From NCBI GenBank assembly GCA_037074765.1, contig JBAMDO010000007.1, positions 62,001-126,000 of the forward strand: a stretch of 64,000 nucleotides of DNA. The letters run 5' to 3'. A model generated the notes under the pieces. That model saw only the letters and a list, made by a program, of their open reading frames with translations, had not been told where the DNA came from and ran no database searches. The stretch comes from Mansonella perstans (taxonomy: Eukaryota; Nematoda; Chromadorea; Rhabditida; Onchocercidae). A program made the translations under genes and the position numbers. This document shows, piece by piece, positions 49,909 through 60,955 of the stretch. Each line of letters starts with the position of its first letter. The stretch's first letter is position 1.

Positions 49909-52900
49909 ATGTTCCCAAAACAGTGGGCATATCTGAGAATAATATTTCAGTGCGCTATCGCTATGATACTTATTAATGTTGCATTGGCGCTACTAAACTG
50001 TTTGCTAGTATTGCCGAGCTGTTTAGATCCGACGAAACGTTGCTTAAATGGTGGAATATGTGTAAAACAAATCACTAATAAAGTTCATTCAACTATGGTC
50101 AGCTTCTTACTTTCTAGTTATTCTTATCGTTTTTGAGATTACTAAGTGAATTTCAGGATTTAATGAAACATTAACTTATTTACTAATTAGGCAAATTGCT
50201 TCATCTTATTTTATTTCATGAGCACTATTATCAATTATGAAACTTTCCGACTGCAATTATTTTTGGAACTTGAGTCCGCGCATTTCACATTTTTTGGCGA
50301 TTCTCTTAATCTCAGAATTTCATGTTCATGTTGAACAAATTAATTTCTCGAAGCATTCGCTATTTACCTTTTGGCTTGCAATTAGCATTATTTATAACAG
50401 CAGTTTTAAAAATTCTGTACTTTTCAAAATAAACCAAGAATCACTGTTTAGCAAGAAACATATTTCGAATTTACATTCTCAAACGTATTTGTCTACATTT
50501 GTTATTGGAAAGGTAATGAATAGGACAGTCAGTTACTAAAATTAGTTTATTAATACGAAATGCTTGAAACATATTTGATTTTTCTCCATAGACTGCTCCT
50601 AAACGCTTTACGCGGATCATTCAAAATTCAAATTTAAACTGAATGGCTCCAGTTAATTTGCAACCAAGCAAGATGGGAATGAAACATTTCAGTGTTCTTG
50701 CTCAGCAGGTTATAGTGGTGAAAAGTGTGAAAAAGTTCTCGACGTTTGTGAGATATTTCCACATTACTGCAGTGGAGGTACATGTGTGAGTGTAAATGGA
50801 TCTGCTATATGTCACTGTTCTGTGGGATATTTCGGTCAAAACTGCGAATATACCTTTGATAAGTTAGTTTACTCTTTGCTGTATTCAAAAAATAGTTGTA
50901 TTTTTTTTTTCGTAATGTACTTTGGAATATAGTTTCTTCTGCTGCAATACTTTAGGAGAAGTTTATAGTCTTGAAATCAAATCAAGATTTGGCCTGTCAT
51001 TTTTTTATTTTCGAAGTGATTTATAGCAGTTATTTATAGATGTAAGCTTGGAAACGTATGCAGAAATGGCGGTAATTGTATTGATGATATCTGCTTTTGT
51101 ACTGATGGTATGTCTGTCGGTCATTTATCTTATTGATCATCGTGCTAAAATAACATACAAACAGGAAGTTTAATTAACTTTTCTCTCTTCAAATAATTTT
51201 TTTTGCTTTTTAGGATTCAGTGGTGAGGTTTGTGAAAGGCATGTACCAGAAAGAGATAATTATTTGCGAGCTGGATGTGAAGAACATCCGGAATTTTGTG
51301 CACTGCGTTTTGCGGATGGAACCTGTGACAATGAGTGCAATACTAAAAAATGTTTTTTTGATGGCTTCGATTGTATTGTGAGTGTACAAGAGTGTAGGTT
51401 AGCCGTAGCACTGTTATAATTTCTTTTTGTTCATAAACAGTATCGTCACAAATTTTCGCAAAATTTAAGTTTAATTGGGTTTGTCAAATCGATTTCCGAT
51501 TTTACAAATAAATTTTTACCGAATATAGTTGAAATTTCACAATTTCATCTAGACTTTCTGATTATTGCGCTTTGCACTATTTGGACGGAAAATGCGATGA
51601 AAAATGTGCAGTGCCAGAATGCGGAGATGACGGCATGGATTGTAATAGAAATATGCGTCTTCATGATTTGACAGAGAGTGGTACGGTTGGTATCATCTTC
51701 GACGAATCACCAGATAATGTTCTTAACAAGACATATTCACTTCTTGCAAAACTTGCACAGGTTTGCGGAAAAAATTTATTTGATGCGTGGTGAATAAGAT
51801 CATGATGCACATAAAATATCTGGTATGGATAATGGTAAGGACAGCTTATTCCATTTTCTAAATGACTTAGCGAAAAACTAAGTAGTAGTCCGAGTTTTCA
51901 GAAACTACACAATCCAGTATATTTGGCTTTAGATAACAGCAATAAGACTCGCATTTATGAATGGTCATATGAAAATGGAATTGGACAAATGATCAATTTA
52001 GAGAATTGGGAAATGTCAAGGTAAAGTAAGATTTTTCATAACTTATTTTAATTTGAATAAGTTTTCACACTGGACCAGAATTTCATGCTTGTGACCTGCA
52101 TGTCCCATGGAATCTGAGCACATAAAGCTCATGTTGGATATGTATAGTTGTTATTTGTGCATGTTCACCTACCCAAGATTTTTCAGTTTTTATCAAGTTA
52201 CAAAGAATACATTTTCTTCCACTTCCGAAATATCCTTAATTTTAATAAGTCCTGAGGTTGTTAAGGTTTCCAGTTTCTAGTTGTTCCATGTTGTATTGCG
52301 GACACTTATTATTTTTCGTTAATCTTCACAGAGTTCAAGCTGCTGTTCGTTTTTAATTTTTATTTATTGATTGCGAAAAATTATAGACCAAAACTAGTTT
52401 GATCTGAAAAATTTTCAGAAATGCAACAGGTGTTTTGCTTTACGTGGATATTGATTCGACATTTTGTGAACAACGTCTCCGTATTAACACTACAAATGTT
52501 TTACCATGTTTCACAGACGTTTTTGGTGCCGTTGCATATCTTCATACAGCCCTCTATGATGAGGTTATTTTTAGTTCCCAGATTTTATGTTTCACTAATC
52601 TCATTCTTCAAAATTTTTTTCATGCTTGAATTCGAAGCAGTTTTATTGAATCATTTTAGGACAAGAACCGAATAAGCTTGGGTGACGTTACTGTTGAAGA
52701 ACTTTTCGTAGAACACGATAGAAGCCATTCATTTCCGGTTTTTTACATCTTCATTGCATGTTTTGTCTTTATTGGACTAACATCGTGTTTCTGTGGAATT
52801 TATGGATTTTCTGATTTGTTGCAGAAACGGAATATCGGGAAAAATCATGCTCCTATTTGGAAAGTACCACGTGAGCTTTATTTATTTTGAACTCAGACTG

Positions 52901-55900
52901 GACTTTGACTACATATAGTTAACTCAAGCCACAAACTGCCAAAAAATTTGAGTGAAATTGTCTCATTAAGAGAGTAATATAACATTTATGAAAAATAATT
53001 TCAATTAAATACCATATAAGATATTATTATAAATATGCACTTCGACATCAATAATGCGTAAGTCACCAGTTTATTTACATGTAATTATTCTTCCCTACTA
53101 GTTAACCATGGCTAAACAAACTAAAAAATAAACTGGAATCATATATGCAAGGAGAAAGTAGCAATTAAATGTAATGTAATAATCCGAGAATAACGGTAGA
53201 CCGTTATAAGAATGATATCAAGAACTGGTATCTATTTGAATATAATATAGATCTAGTGCGGATTGCAAAATCATTGTTAATAAATTAGGAGAAGTGTGTA
53301 CTGAGTTCAGTAGCATGATGATCTTTGGTTCTTTGCAGTTTTGCTTATTCTTTTTTTAAAGTCAGTAAATTCCGAGGTAATGTATTTTTTCTAAGCTTTT
53401 TCTCTTTTTATAAATTTAAGATGTCCGAAAACTGAATCTCTTAACAAATTTACTGAACAAATAGTTCGATTTATCAGTAAAGGAATATTACATTATTGCC
53501 GAAATAAAAAGAATTAGGAAATATAGTACAAATCTTTGCTTCCTTAAATTCAGGTCGTCATTGACCTTGAAACGAGTAACTAATTCGATAGAAACTTGGT
53601 GTTTCTTATTTATCATTTTGTATAAAATAGTCAAGAAGAAATATTTTATATTTCCCTCATTAAAGCCGTATTTATGCCAAGAAAAGAATCTTTGCAAGAT
53701 TTCCCCTGCGTAAGCATTATTTTTGATACAAAATAAGATAAATAATGAAAAAATTGATTAGTTGGATATGACCAGAGATTACATTATATTTCATTTTCTC
53801 ATTATCCTAATAACAGATTTGCTATACTTTTTATGCACGCATTATAATATTAAATTTTATCAATATTTTATTAATATACATTTCATATTTTATATAAATT
53901 TATTCGTCCGTGTTTACATCCCACAATAATTTGATTTTTTTTGTAGCTACTTTGCAAAATAATTGGACTAGTTGGTCAGCAGTATCATCCTCTAAAGACT
54001 ATATTTCCAATAAGAATACTTGTCGAAGAGATGGATTACCACCATTGTCTAGGTTTTTCTCAAGTTCAGTTTCTTGCAGACGAGAGCAAGCGAAAGATGT
54101 TAGTTTATAATGTCGACACTTATCTACATAATTTCAATTCAATTATAAATAGATATTTTTTCTGTGTATTTTCTAGTCCACAAATCATTACCAGCGAGCA
54201 GAAATCAATGAACGGAAGATATGCGCCAGTCTAGATGCTTGCTTCAGCGGTAAGTTTCTTTGATTGTTCAGATCGCTTTATTTGCTTGCTTATTTCTGTT
54301 TGCTTTTTCCATTTCACCTTTATTTTCAGAGTACTTCTGCTTGTTGGATCAGACTACTTTGTAATTATTATTCAGTTTTATGAACTATTTGACACAGAAA
54401 TCGTAATGTGAAACAAAATTCGTCGTAAAAGCTTACGAATAAATTCTTGTGCAGATAATGGTGATGAAGATTATCATTTGGGTCCAGATTTACTAAGAGC
54501 AATAAAATGTAACGACATCGAAGCAGTATCATTTTTGGTGCTTCATGGTGCGGATGTGAATTGTTTTGATTCGGATAACAATACCGCTTTGCACCATGCT
54601 GTGATTGTTAACAGCGACCAGATTATTCGTCTATTGCTAAGTACTCACCGGTGCAATGTAAGTATTATGCTACCGAGATTATCAAATCTTTCCCAAGCAA
54701 ATAAGTAGTTACCTTCTTCTTCATGCACCACATTTGCGATTTGGAAGAGAGCATTATTGCTTCCAACCGATGTTATTTTCTTATGCTGTCTAATTGTCGT
54801 TTTCATTGCCTTTGATAAAGTGTTTTGCTCTCAGTTCGGTCTTAATAGGTCAATTTAACACTTCTGATTTTTCACTGTTCCTATCATCACCACCTTCGAA
54901 GTTTATTTAGTATTTTTTATAGTTGCGGGCTGTAAATGTCTTGGGACAAACACCACTTACTTTAACTGTTAAATTTGCTCACGTTTCTGACCTATGCGCA
55001 CGCTGTATCCTTGATTTTATGTACAGTGAGTGTTATCGGCAGATTGCCACAATTGCCGCATCACCGTATGTTATTTTCTATTATTTCGCCGAATTTGCCC
55101 ACAGATTTTGCTCATTCAAATGATTTATTATGGAATAAATCAAACACGTTAGGTTATTTCCAGATCTTTTTCCTTTCTTGTATGCTTTCTAATGGTACTT
55201 GATTTTTCATTTCCAGGAAAAGTTGTTTGTCACGATCAACATTTACAACTTTTAATGATGTCCGACAATTCAATCGTTCATTGGTATGTGAAAAAAATTA
55301 AAACAATATAGGTGAGAACAATCTGCATCAGTTGTTTGTTGCGGTTCTGTTTTAGAAGCAGGCAGAACCACATAGTTGTGTTCTTGCTCGGAATATATTG
55401 TTTGAAAAGAATGACCCAACGCTGACTGATATTTTCGGACGCACTGCTGTTCATTATGCTGCACTCAACAGGCGCGTCGACCTTTTACGAGAATTGTACA
55501 CATTTGGTTTTGAACTTGACACTAAAGACACCAAGGTTGACTGTTTTGTTGTGGTTCTTTTTAATCCTTCTCGCCATTGCCATTTGATTGCATTGATCAA
55601 CGGATATTTATATAGGCGAGTTCTGTGTCCATCGAAGTTGCGCTGTTTTTTTGCAATGTCATACTGTTATTCTGAACTTTAGGGAGAAACGCCCCTATAT
55701 TTGGCTGCCCGCGAAGGCTATTTGGATATGGTGGATTTATTACTGTCGTTTGGCGCAAATAGTGCAATCAGTGATCAAGTATGTTTACTAGAAGAGAATT
55801 TCCAAATTTGCAGTTTTTTCTGTTTCATATTGGAATTAGAATATTGTGGGATTTTCCAGCTCGGACGTACACCGTCGGATGTGGCAAGGGAAAGAGGGCA

Positions 55901-56989
55901 TTATGTTGTTGCGGAATTTTTAGAAAATGTGATGGTTGATAATGTTGGTATTGTAAAGACACTGAAAAGAAAACGAAGTCTTGAGCAATCCAGTGCAGGT
56001 ACTTCACATCTACTGTTTTCAAAAACCTCTTTCGAAAAGTAATTTGGTTCCGCTGATCTTAAAGTAATAGATGCCAGGAGGTAGTCCGCAAAAACCTAAG
56101 ATGAGGTCTGTGAGGAAGGCAGTGCGATAAGTAGAGAACAGGCAGCAACAGTTTCTTTGTTTTTCAAGTTGTATTTTGATTCGAAATTTATTGGTAATAT
56201 TCGGGTGCAGTAATGTGCTACAAATACTGAAATCTCTTTGTTTTCTTTTTTTATGTTTTCTGGTCAACAAAAGGTTGGTATTGATACGCTAAAGCAAATA
56301 CGCACTGAAGGAACTTAGTAATGCAAGTATAAGTGTTCATCTGGAATTTATATTTTTGCAACTTTGCTCTTTCATACCATAATGAAAGGGATCATTAAAA
56401 CCTTACTTTGAAGGCTGCTGTTTACTTGATAATTTAAACTTAAGTAGCACTCTTAAGTGAGCAGAAACTATATTGATGGTACACGCATTAGTTCTAGATC
56501 CTATTAACATAGACTAAGTAAATGAATAAGTAGAAGTTCGTTCAGATGGACTTACTTTTTTTTTTTATTTATATGTTCCGTTTAAATTATTGAATTACAT
56601 CAAAAAACTTTAGCGAAATGTAAACCGAAGAAGGAATCTCAGATTTCAGTTTCATCTCTTGAGGAGACCATTTCACTGAATTCATCAAGTGTTGCAATTA
56701 GAATGAATGAAGATTACATCGAAGACGTTGGTAATATCGATGTGATATGGCAGTATCAGACTCGTTTCTGAATTCCATCGAATCATTTGTGCTTACGCCA
56801 CCCGTGCAAATAGTGGCCGAAGCGGAAAATGAGCTTGATTTGAATGATATGAATCCAGGTGTCGTTCTCTTACACTGAGAATTTAATGGGGTTTTTTTTT
56901 AGTAAATTTATTTCCCATGTGATAAATATATTTCTCAAATTATTGCAGCTGTACTGGACTGTACCGATCTTACAGCAAATTCATGTTGA
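49909..56989 (+). CDS. Compact Notch receptor (LIN-12/GLP-1 type): 3 EGF, 2 LNR, TM, RAM, ankyrin repeats
   Basis: Exons 1-16 join with consistent phase: 49909-50061, 50669-50862, 51040-51107, 51214-51397, 51553-51760, 51902-52020, 52419-52563, 52660-52870, 53947-54098, 54177-54249, 54455-54657, 54923-55020, 55217-55283, 55356-55535, 55683-55778, 55860-55998. Exon 17 starts at 56614. Order: signal peptide; EGF1 (SCLDPTKRCLNGGIC to GYSGEKC), EGF2 (VCEIFPHYCSGGTC to GYFGQNC), EGF3 (CKLGNVCRNGGNC to GFSGEVC); two LNRs, each with six Cys (CEEHPEFCALRFADGTC..., CRLSDYCALHYLDGKC...); NOD/NODP heterodimerisation region (TGVLLYVDID); one TM (FYIFIACFVFIGLTSCFCGI); a RAM-like IWKVP; ankyrin repeats (LVLHGADVN, GRTAVHYAALN, GETPLYLAAREGYLDMVDLL, GRTPSDVARERG); nuclear signal KRKR. 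Length is about 815 aa if it ends at 56771, versus well over 1200 for C. elegans LIN-12 and GLP-1. The 3' end is unresolved (see findings). Confidence 0.9.
50001..50127 (+). repeat. Downstream copy of a 127-bp direct repeat (EGF1 exon and donor)
   Basis: Matches 48978-49104 at a constant offset of 1023 bp with five substitutions. It covers exon 1 from the LLVLP codons through the GTAAAA donor and into the intron. Confidence 0.95.
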
Positions 56990-59214
56990 CCATCCGAATT
57001 TCCCCCTAAGTGCGTTTTCATAGAGGTTCGGTGATTTTTCGGTTAAACCTTTTGCTTTTTTTTGTTTTTTTTTTCTGGAATTTTTCGAGTTATCTTTCTT
57101 TTTCTGGAATTTTTCGAGTTTCTGTAAGGCATATCTCAATTGAATTTTTGTTTCCTTTTTGGTTTGGAAACGAAACCAGTAGGAAGTTGCACTAGTTATG
57201 AAACCCATCTATAAATCGTTTTTCATTTTAATTGTATACGTTCAATTTCTAACGGTCACAAGTGAACGTTAGAGGGGGAATTTGAATTAGTTCTAATGTT
57301 ATATTTTGGAAAAATTGTTTTACTTAGGTGGATGAAAGCTCAGAAATGTAGATCGAAAGATGATCATCCACAACGTAATTCCCAAAAATCAATATCGCAG
57401 TAGTATTCAGTAAAAATAGTTATAATCAAAGAATTTTTTATTGCTTCGATTTGACGGAAAATGTTAGGGAAAGTCGAATGCTTACAGTGGTATTCGGTAA
57501 GATCAGCATTTGCATTGTCTTTTGGGAAATTTGTTGTTACTTCTCAATAGTTCGATTGAATTATTTGCATAGATGCGACCAAATATGATTGAGATTATGC
57601 ACTGCCATGTTCTTAAGCATTAGTCATCGCAAAAAGAAGTCAATTTAGTTTTTTCTAATATGAAACCCATTTCTTTAATTGCATTATTCCTCCAATAATT
57701 TTTTTTTGAATGGAAGTCAGGACTGTTTTTAGGATTCTTCATTATCTCCGTTAAACTTCTACGTTATACAAACTCATGTAGACTGTAAAAGTTTGTCATC
57801 TGTTTCCTTTTTTTTTTTGCTTCAGTTCATAATTTAATTATGATATATGATAGTTTCATCATAATAGAATTATCCTTTTGTTAAAGAGCTACAATCTAGT
57901 GGTGTTTTTTTTTTCGATTCTTTGTTGATTTTCCTTGTAATTTGTTTATGGAAGATAACCCTGCAATTTTGTAATAAAGGTGCTACAAATAAAAGATATT
58001 TATTGATTTTCATATTTAGCATTTCAATTATTAAAGTTAACAATACCATTATTATCAACAATACATTTCTGACTAATTCCAACAAGTATTCCTTGATAAG
58101 CATGAAGTTGCTGCCATCTATCTTATATATCTCCTCAATCCAGCTTAAACTTCACTGTTTTTATGCTAGGTTCCATGATAAACCACATGGACACAGCCTC
58201 AAACAAAACTAGTTATATTCACTGCACTTATCGTGTTATCTCATCCAGCAAATTATGAAGGAAACTTGCAATGACAGTTCTCATTACCTGCTGTGTGCTC
58301 TTTTTAATACAGTCTTTTTTTTTGAAAAGCTACAAGATTTAGCCATGTAACTTGGTGTTACCACCACAGATACCCCAAATTATGAATCATTCAATTGTAA
58401 ATGAATCACTCAAACGGTAGATGTGGAGAATTAATTGATTCATAATTTTATTTAAATAGTTAATTTGGCAACAAAAGAGCTTTAATATCATAAACGATGA
58501 AAAATAACTCTCACAAATCGGGTAAGAGGCGATCTAAACACTTTTCAATTATTGAATCAAAAGTTAATCAGTGTATTAATCCGCAAAAAAGACCACATTT
58601 TTTTAGATAACTAAGGTAAATGAACAAAAGGTTTGAAACAAGTGCACATAAATGACGGATAAATAACAGTGTATATGGATTTAATCGTGTTAAGAAAGCC
58701 CTAGTCAAGATAATAGAATGCAAAAAAGTGAAAGGTCAAAGCAAAACCAGAATTCTTAGCAGACTGGAAGTTCAAGAGGATATACGATTCTGCGGAAAGA
58801 CCAAAGGAAAGAGAGAAGTCTAATTAACTTGTTGAGAGAACTGATTTGTTTTATTACAGCTTTTCCAAGCTTGGATCAATAAAGCAGGTTACTCATCCCC
58901 AGTTCACTTCCCTCCTCAATATGAAATCTACTCTTAACCAATAATTAAAATCATTCGTAAGCGACAAAAGCATTCCAATTTCAGTTTGTAGAATGCGTGA
59001 TTTCTATGTTTCTGATATGTTTAATCAGTGAAGGTAATTAAATTTAAGTGATTTGTCATTGGCAGAGAAACGTAATTTTACTTTTTTTTCGTGGGATATC
59101 ACATCTATCGTTGCATTTAAAACTGGTACTAATACAACGCGATATTAGGATTATCTAGAACGTGAATAGTAATCTGCCAGTTAAAATATAATTTCAGTTA
59201 CCTGTCAGAATCAC
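56990..59214. other. Convergent spacer between Notch-like and MIS12 genes
   Basis: AT-rich DNA between two 3' ends. No exon supported. A short tandem duplication (TTTTCTGGAATTTTTCGAGTT, about 20 bp) occurs at 57070-57092 and 57100-57121. The open frames at 57870-58212 on both strands are low-complexity. Confidence 0.5.
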
Positions 59215-60288
59215 TCATTTAGTGAAATCATTATTTAAGAAATTACTACTAGCACTAATTGCTTGTGCGGCTTTCCACAATTGAATTGCTTGCAGGTTAT
59301 TTTCGATTTCTTTGTCGAACAATTCGTTGGCTAAACGTAACTAAAAAGTATATGATAAAACAAAGTTATCATGTAAAGCCAACATCTTCATACTTATAGC
59401 TGAGACTTAAATTATTGTTTGACAACTGCAACATATTATTTTGATTGATGGAAACATACTTTAATAATATTGTGTTCAAGCTCTTGCCTACGTTTATCAG
59501 CAGCTTTTAAGGTCCACTCCTTGTCCACTTTTAAATTCGGCCTATCTTCAGGGAGTGTTACTTCATCAGGTATGCGAAAGACATATTCCAACGTGTACGC
59601 CTGGAATTTCATGATTAAGCATTGCTTGTGGGTTAGAAATAAAATTCACAAAAAAAAAAAAAGAACAAGTATAAAATAGGAATTCAGAATTCCAATTCAA
59701 TGATTCTACAGCATGCTGATTGGACTTACTTGAATAAGCAATGAAATTCAACTATAAAATTCGCCTTATTTAAGACAGTCGTCTCTAGTTTAATGAAGAG
59801 ATAACCTCTAGTTTATTCATAAGCGAGTTTAGGATATTGTTTTTGCCAACCATGCTGATGAGTTCTATTTTCAAATGCAGTTTCATTTCACCGCTTATAT
59901 CACTGAGTGGCAATTCCGGCATAATTTTCTTTTCAACAACTTCTGCCCATTCCTCCAAGATTAAATTATAAACTGAAAATAAATCTACAGAATGGGAATA
60001 ACATTCTGGAAAAAATGTTGATTTTTGGAATCTTTAAACAACAAAAATTACTTTTCAGTAAATCGTTTCTGAGCTACATCTTAAAATCAGACATACACAT
60101 TACAACATTCTTATGCACACTTCATACTGGAGGAAGAGTAAATCTCAACAGCTAAATACTAGTCAAAATAAATCACCAGTACCGACAAAACGTGTTAAAT
60201 TCTAACCAACATCCGTAAATCCTTTCGGAACAAAACCAAAAAATTGTGCTTCATACTCATGTAGCCCATCCCAGTCGTGAGCTTTCAT
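59215..60288 (-). CDS. MIS12: MIS12 kinetochore protein (MIS12/MIND/KMN complex)
   Basis: MIS12 is the scaffold subunit of the four-protein complex that links centromeric chromatin to the NDC80 complex and KNL1. Four exons (60207-60288, 59806-59972, 59460-59600, 59215-59340) total 516 nt and encode 171 residues plus TGA. The N-terminus has the family hallmark YEAQFFGFVPKGFTD. A long helical region follows (ILEEWAEVVEKKIMPELP). Exon 3 has VFRIPDEVTLPED, equivalent to the conserved R-I-P-x4-LPED block. The C-terminal part is a predicted coiled coil (KRRQELEHNIIKLRLANELFDKEIENN). Slightly shorter than human MIS12 (205 aa), the loss being at the C-terminus. The next gene upstream on the same strand encodes Zwilch, another kinetochore protein. 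Confidence 0.9.
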
Positions 60289-60302
60289 ATTTCCTGAAGA
60301 CA
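60289..60302 (-). promoter_or_regulatory. Probable trans-splice acceptor of MIS12, 5-nt leader
   Basis: On the minus strand TGTCTTCAG is followed by GAAAT and then the ATG. A five-base 5' UTR after a consensus 3' splice site is typical of nematode spliced-leader addition. Confidence 0.55.
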
Positions 60303-60955
60303 AAATGACAAATTACACAACTAAAACTTACATTACGTCCATTTACAATATTCCAAACATTAAGCAACAATGCGTCCGTCATGCAATTACTATAATGTCT
60401 GCATTGGCATACTCAAGTTTAAAAGAATAGCAACGTCACATAAGCATGCAAATTTTTGAACAGTGATAAAAATTAAAAAAATCGATGTAAGATTAAGCGG
60501 TGAAACATAAAATGCAAAGATACCCGAGGCGGATCGACAATCGCAATACAAATGACAAAAATTAACTTTAATTTTTATTGAGTCATTTTAGAATAACACA
60601 AAATGAGATATTCTGGTTAGAAATAAGAGCGAAAATCATTTATATGAGAAGCATTGCGTGTGACAGCTTGTTCATTATTAATTAGAGCAATAACTTTTAC
60701 TTCATGCTGATCCATCAGGGTCATCAAACAACTCAAATAAAATAGCACTGATGAAACAAATCGATATATGATAATTAGATCATATCGTTTGAACATGTCA
60801 TTTTTTTGGTTGCATTAACTGAATATGGCAATCCATTTTTTCATGATTTTTGTTTTTAAAACTTTAAAAGCATAATTTTGAAATTTTTTTCATTTTATCA
60901 AACAGAAACAATCCTTAGTATCCAAAATAAATGACAATAGTTGATTGAAATAATA
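60303..60955. other. Spacer between Zwilch and MIS12
   Basis: About 650 bp of AT-rich DNA without a supported exon. It is longer than a classic nematode operon gap (about 100 bp), so it may hold an independent MIS12 promoter. Confidence 0.5.

Noticed and set aside
50237..50539. 100-codon frame between Notch exons 1 and 2
   Set aside because: It has no EGF-type cysteine spacing, cannot be joined in phase to either exon, and has the composition of an AT-rich intron.
57010..57208. Overlapping open frames on both strands near 57.1 kb
   Set aside because: Produced by T-rich/A-rich low-complexity DNA with a short tandem duplication. No gene support.
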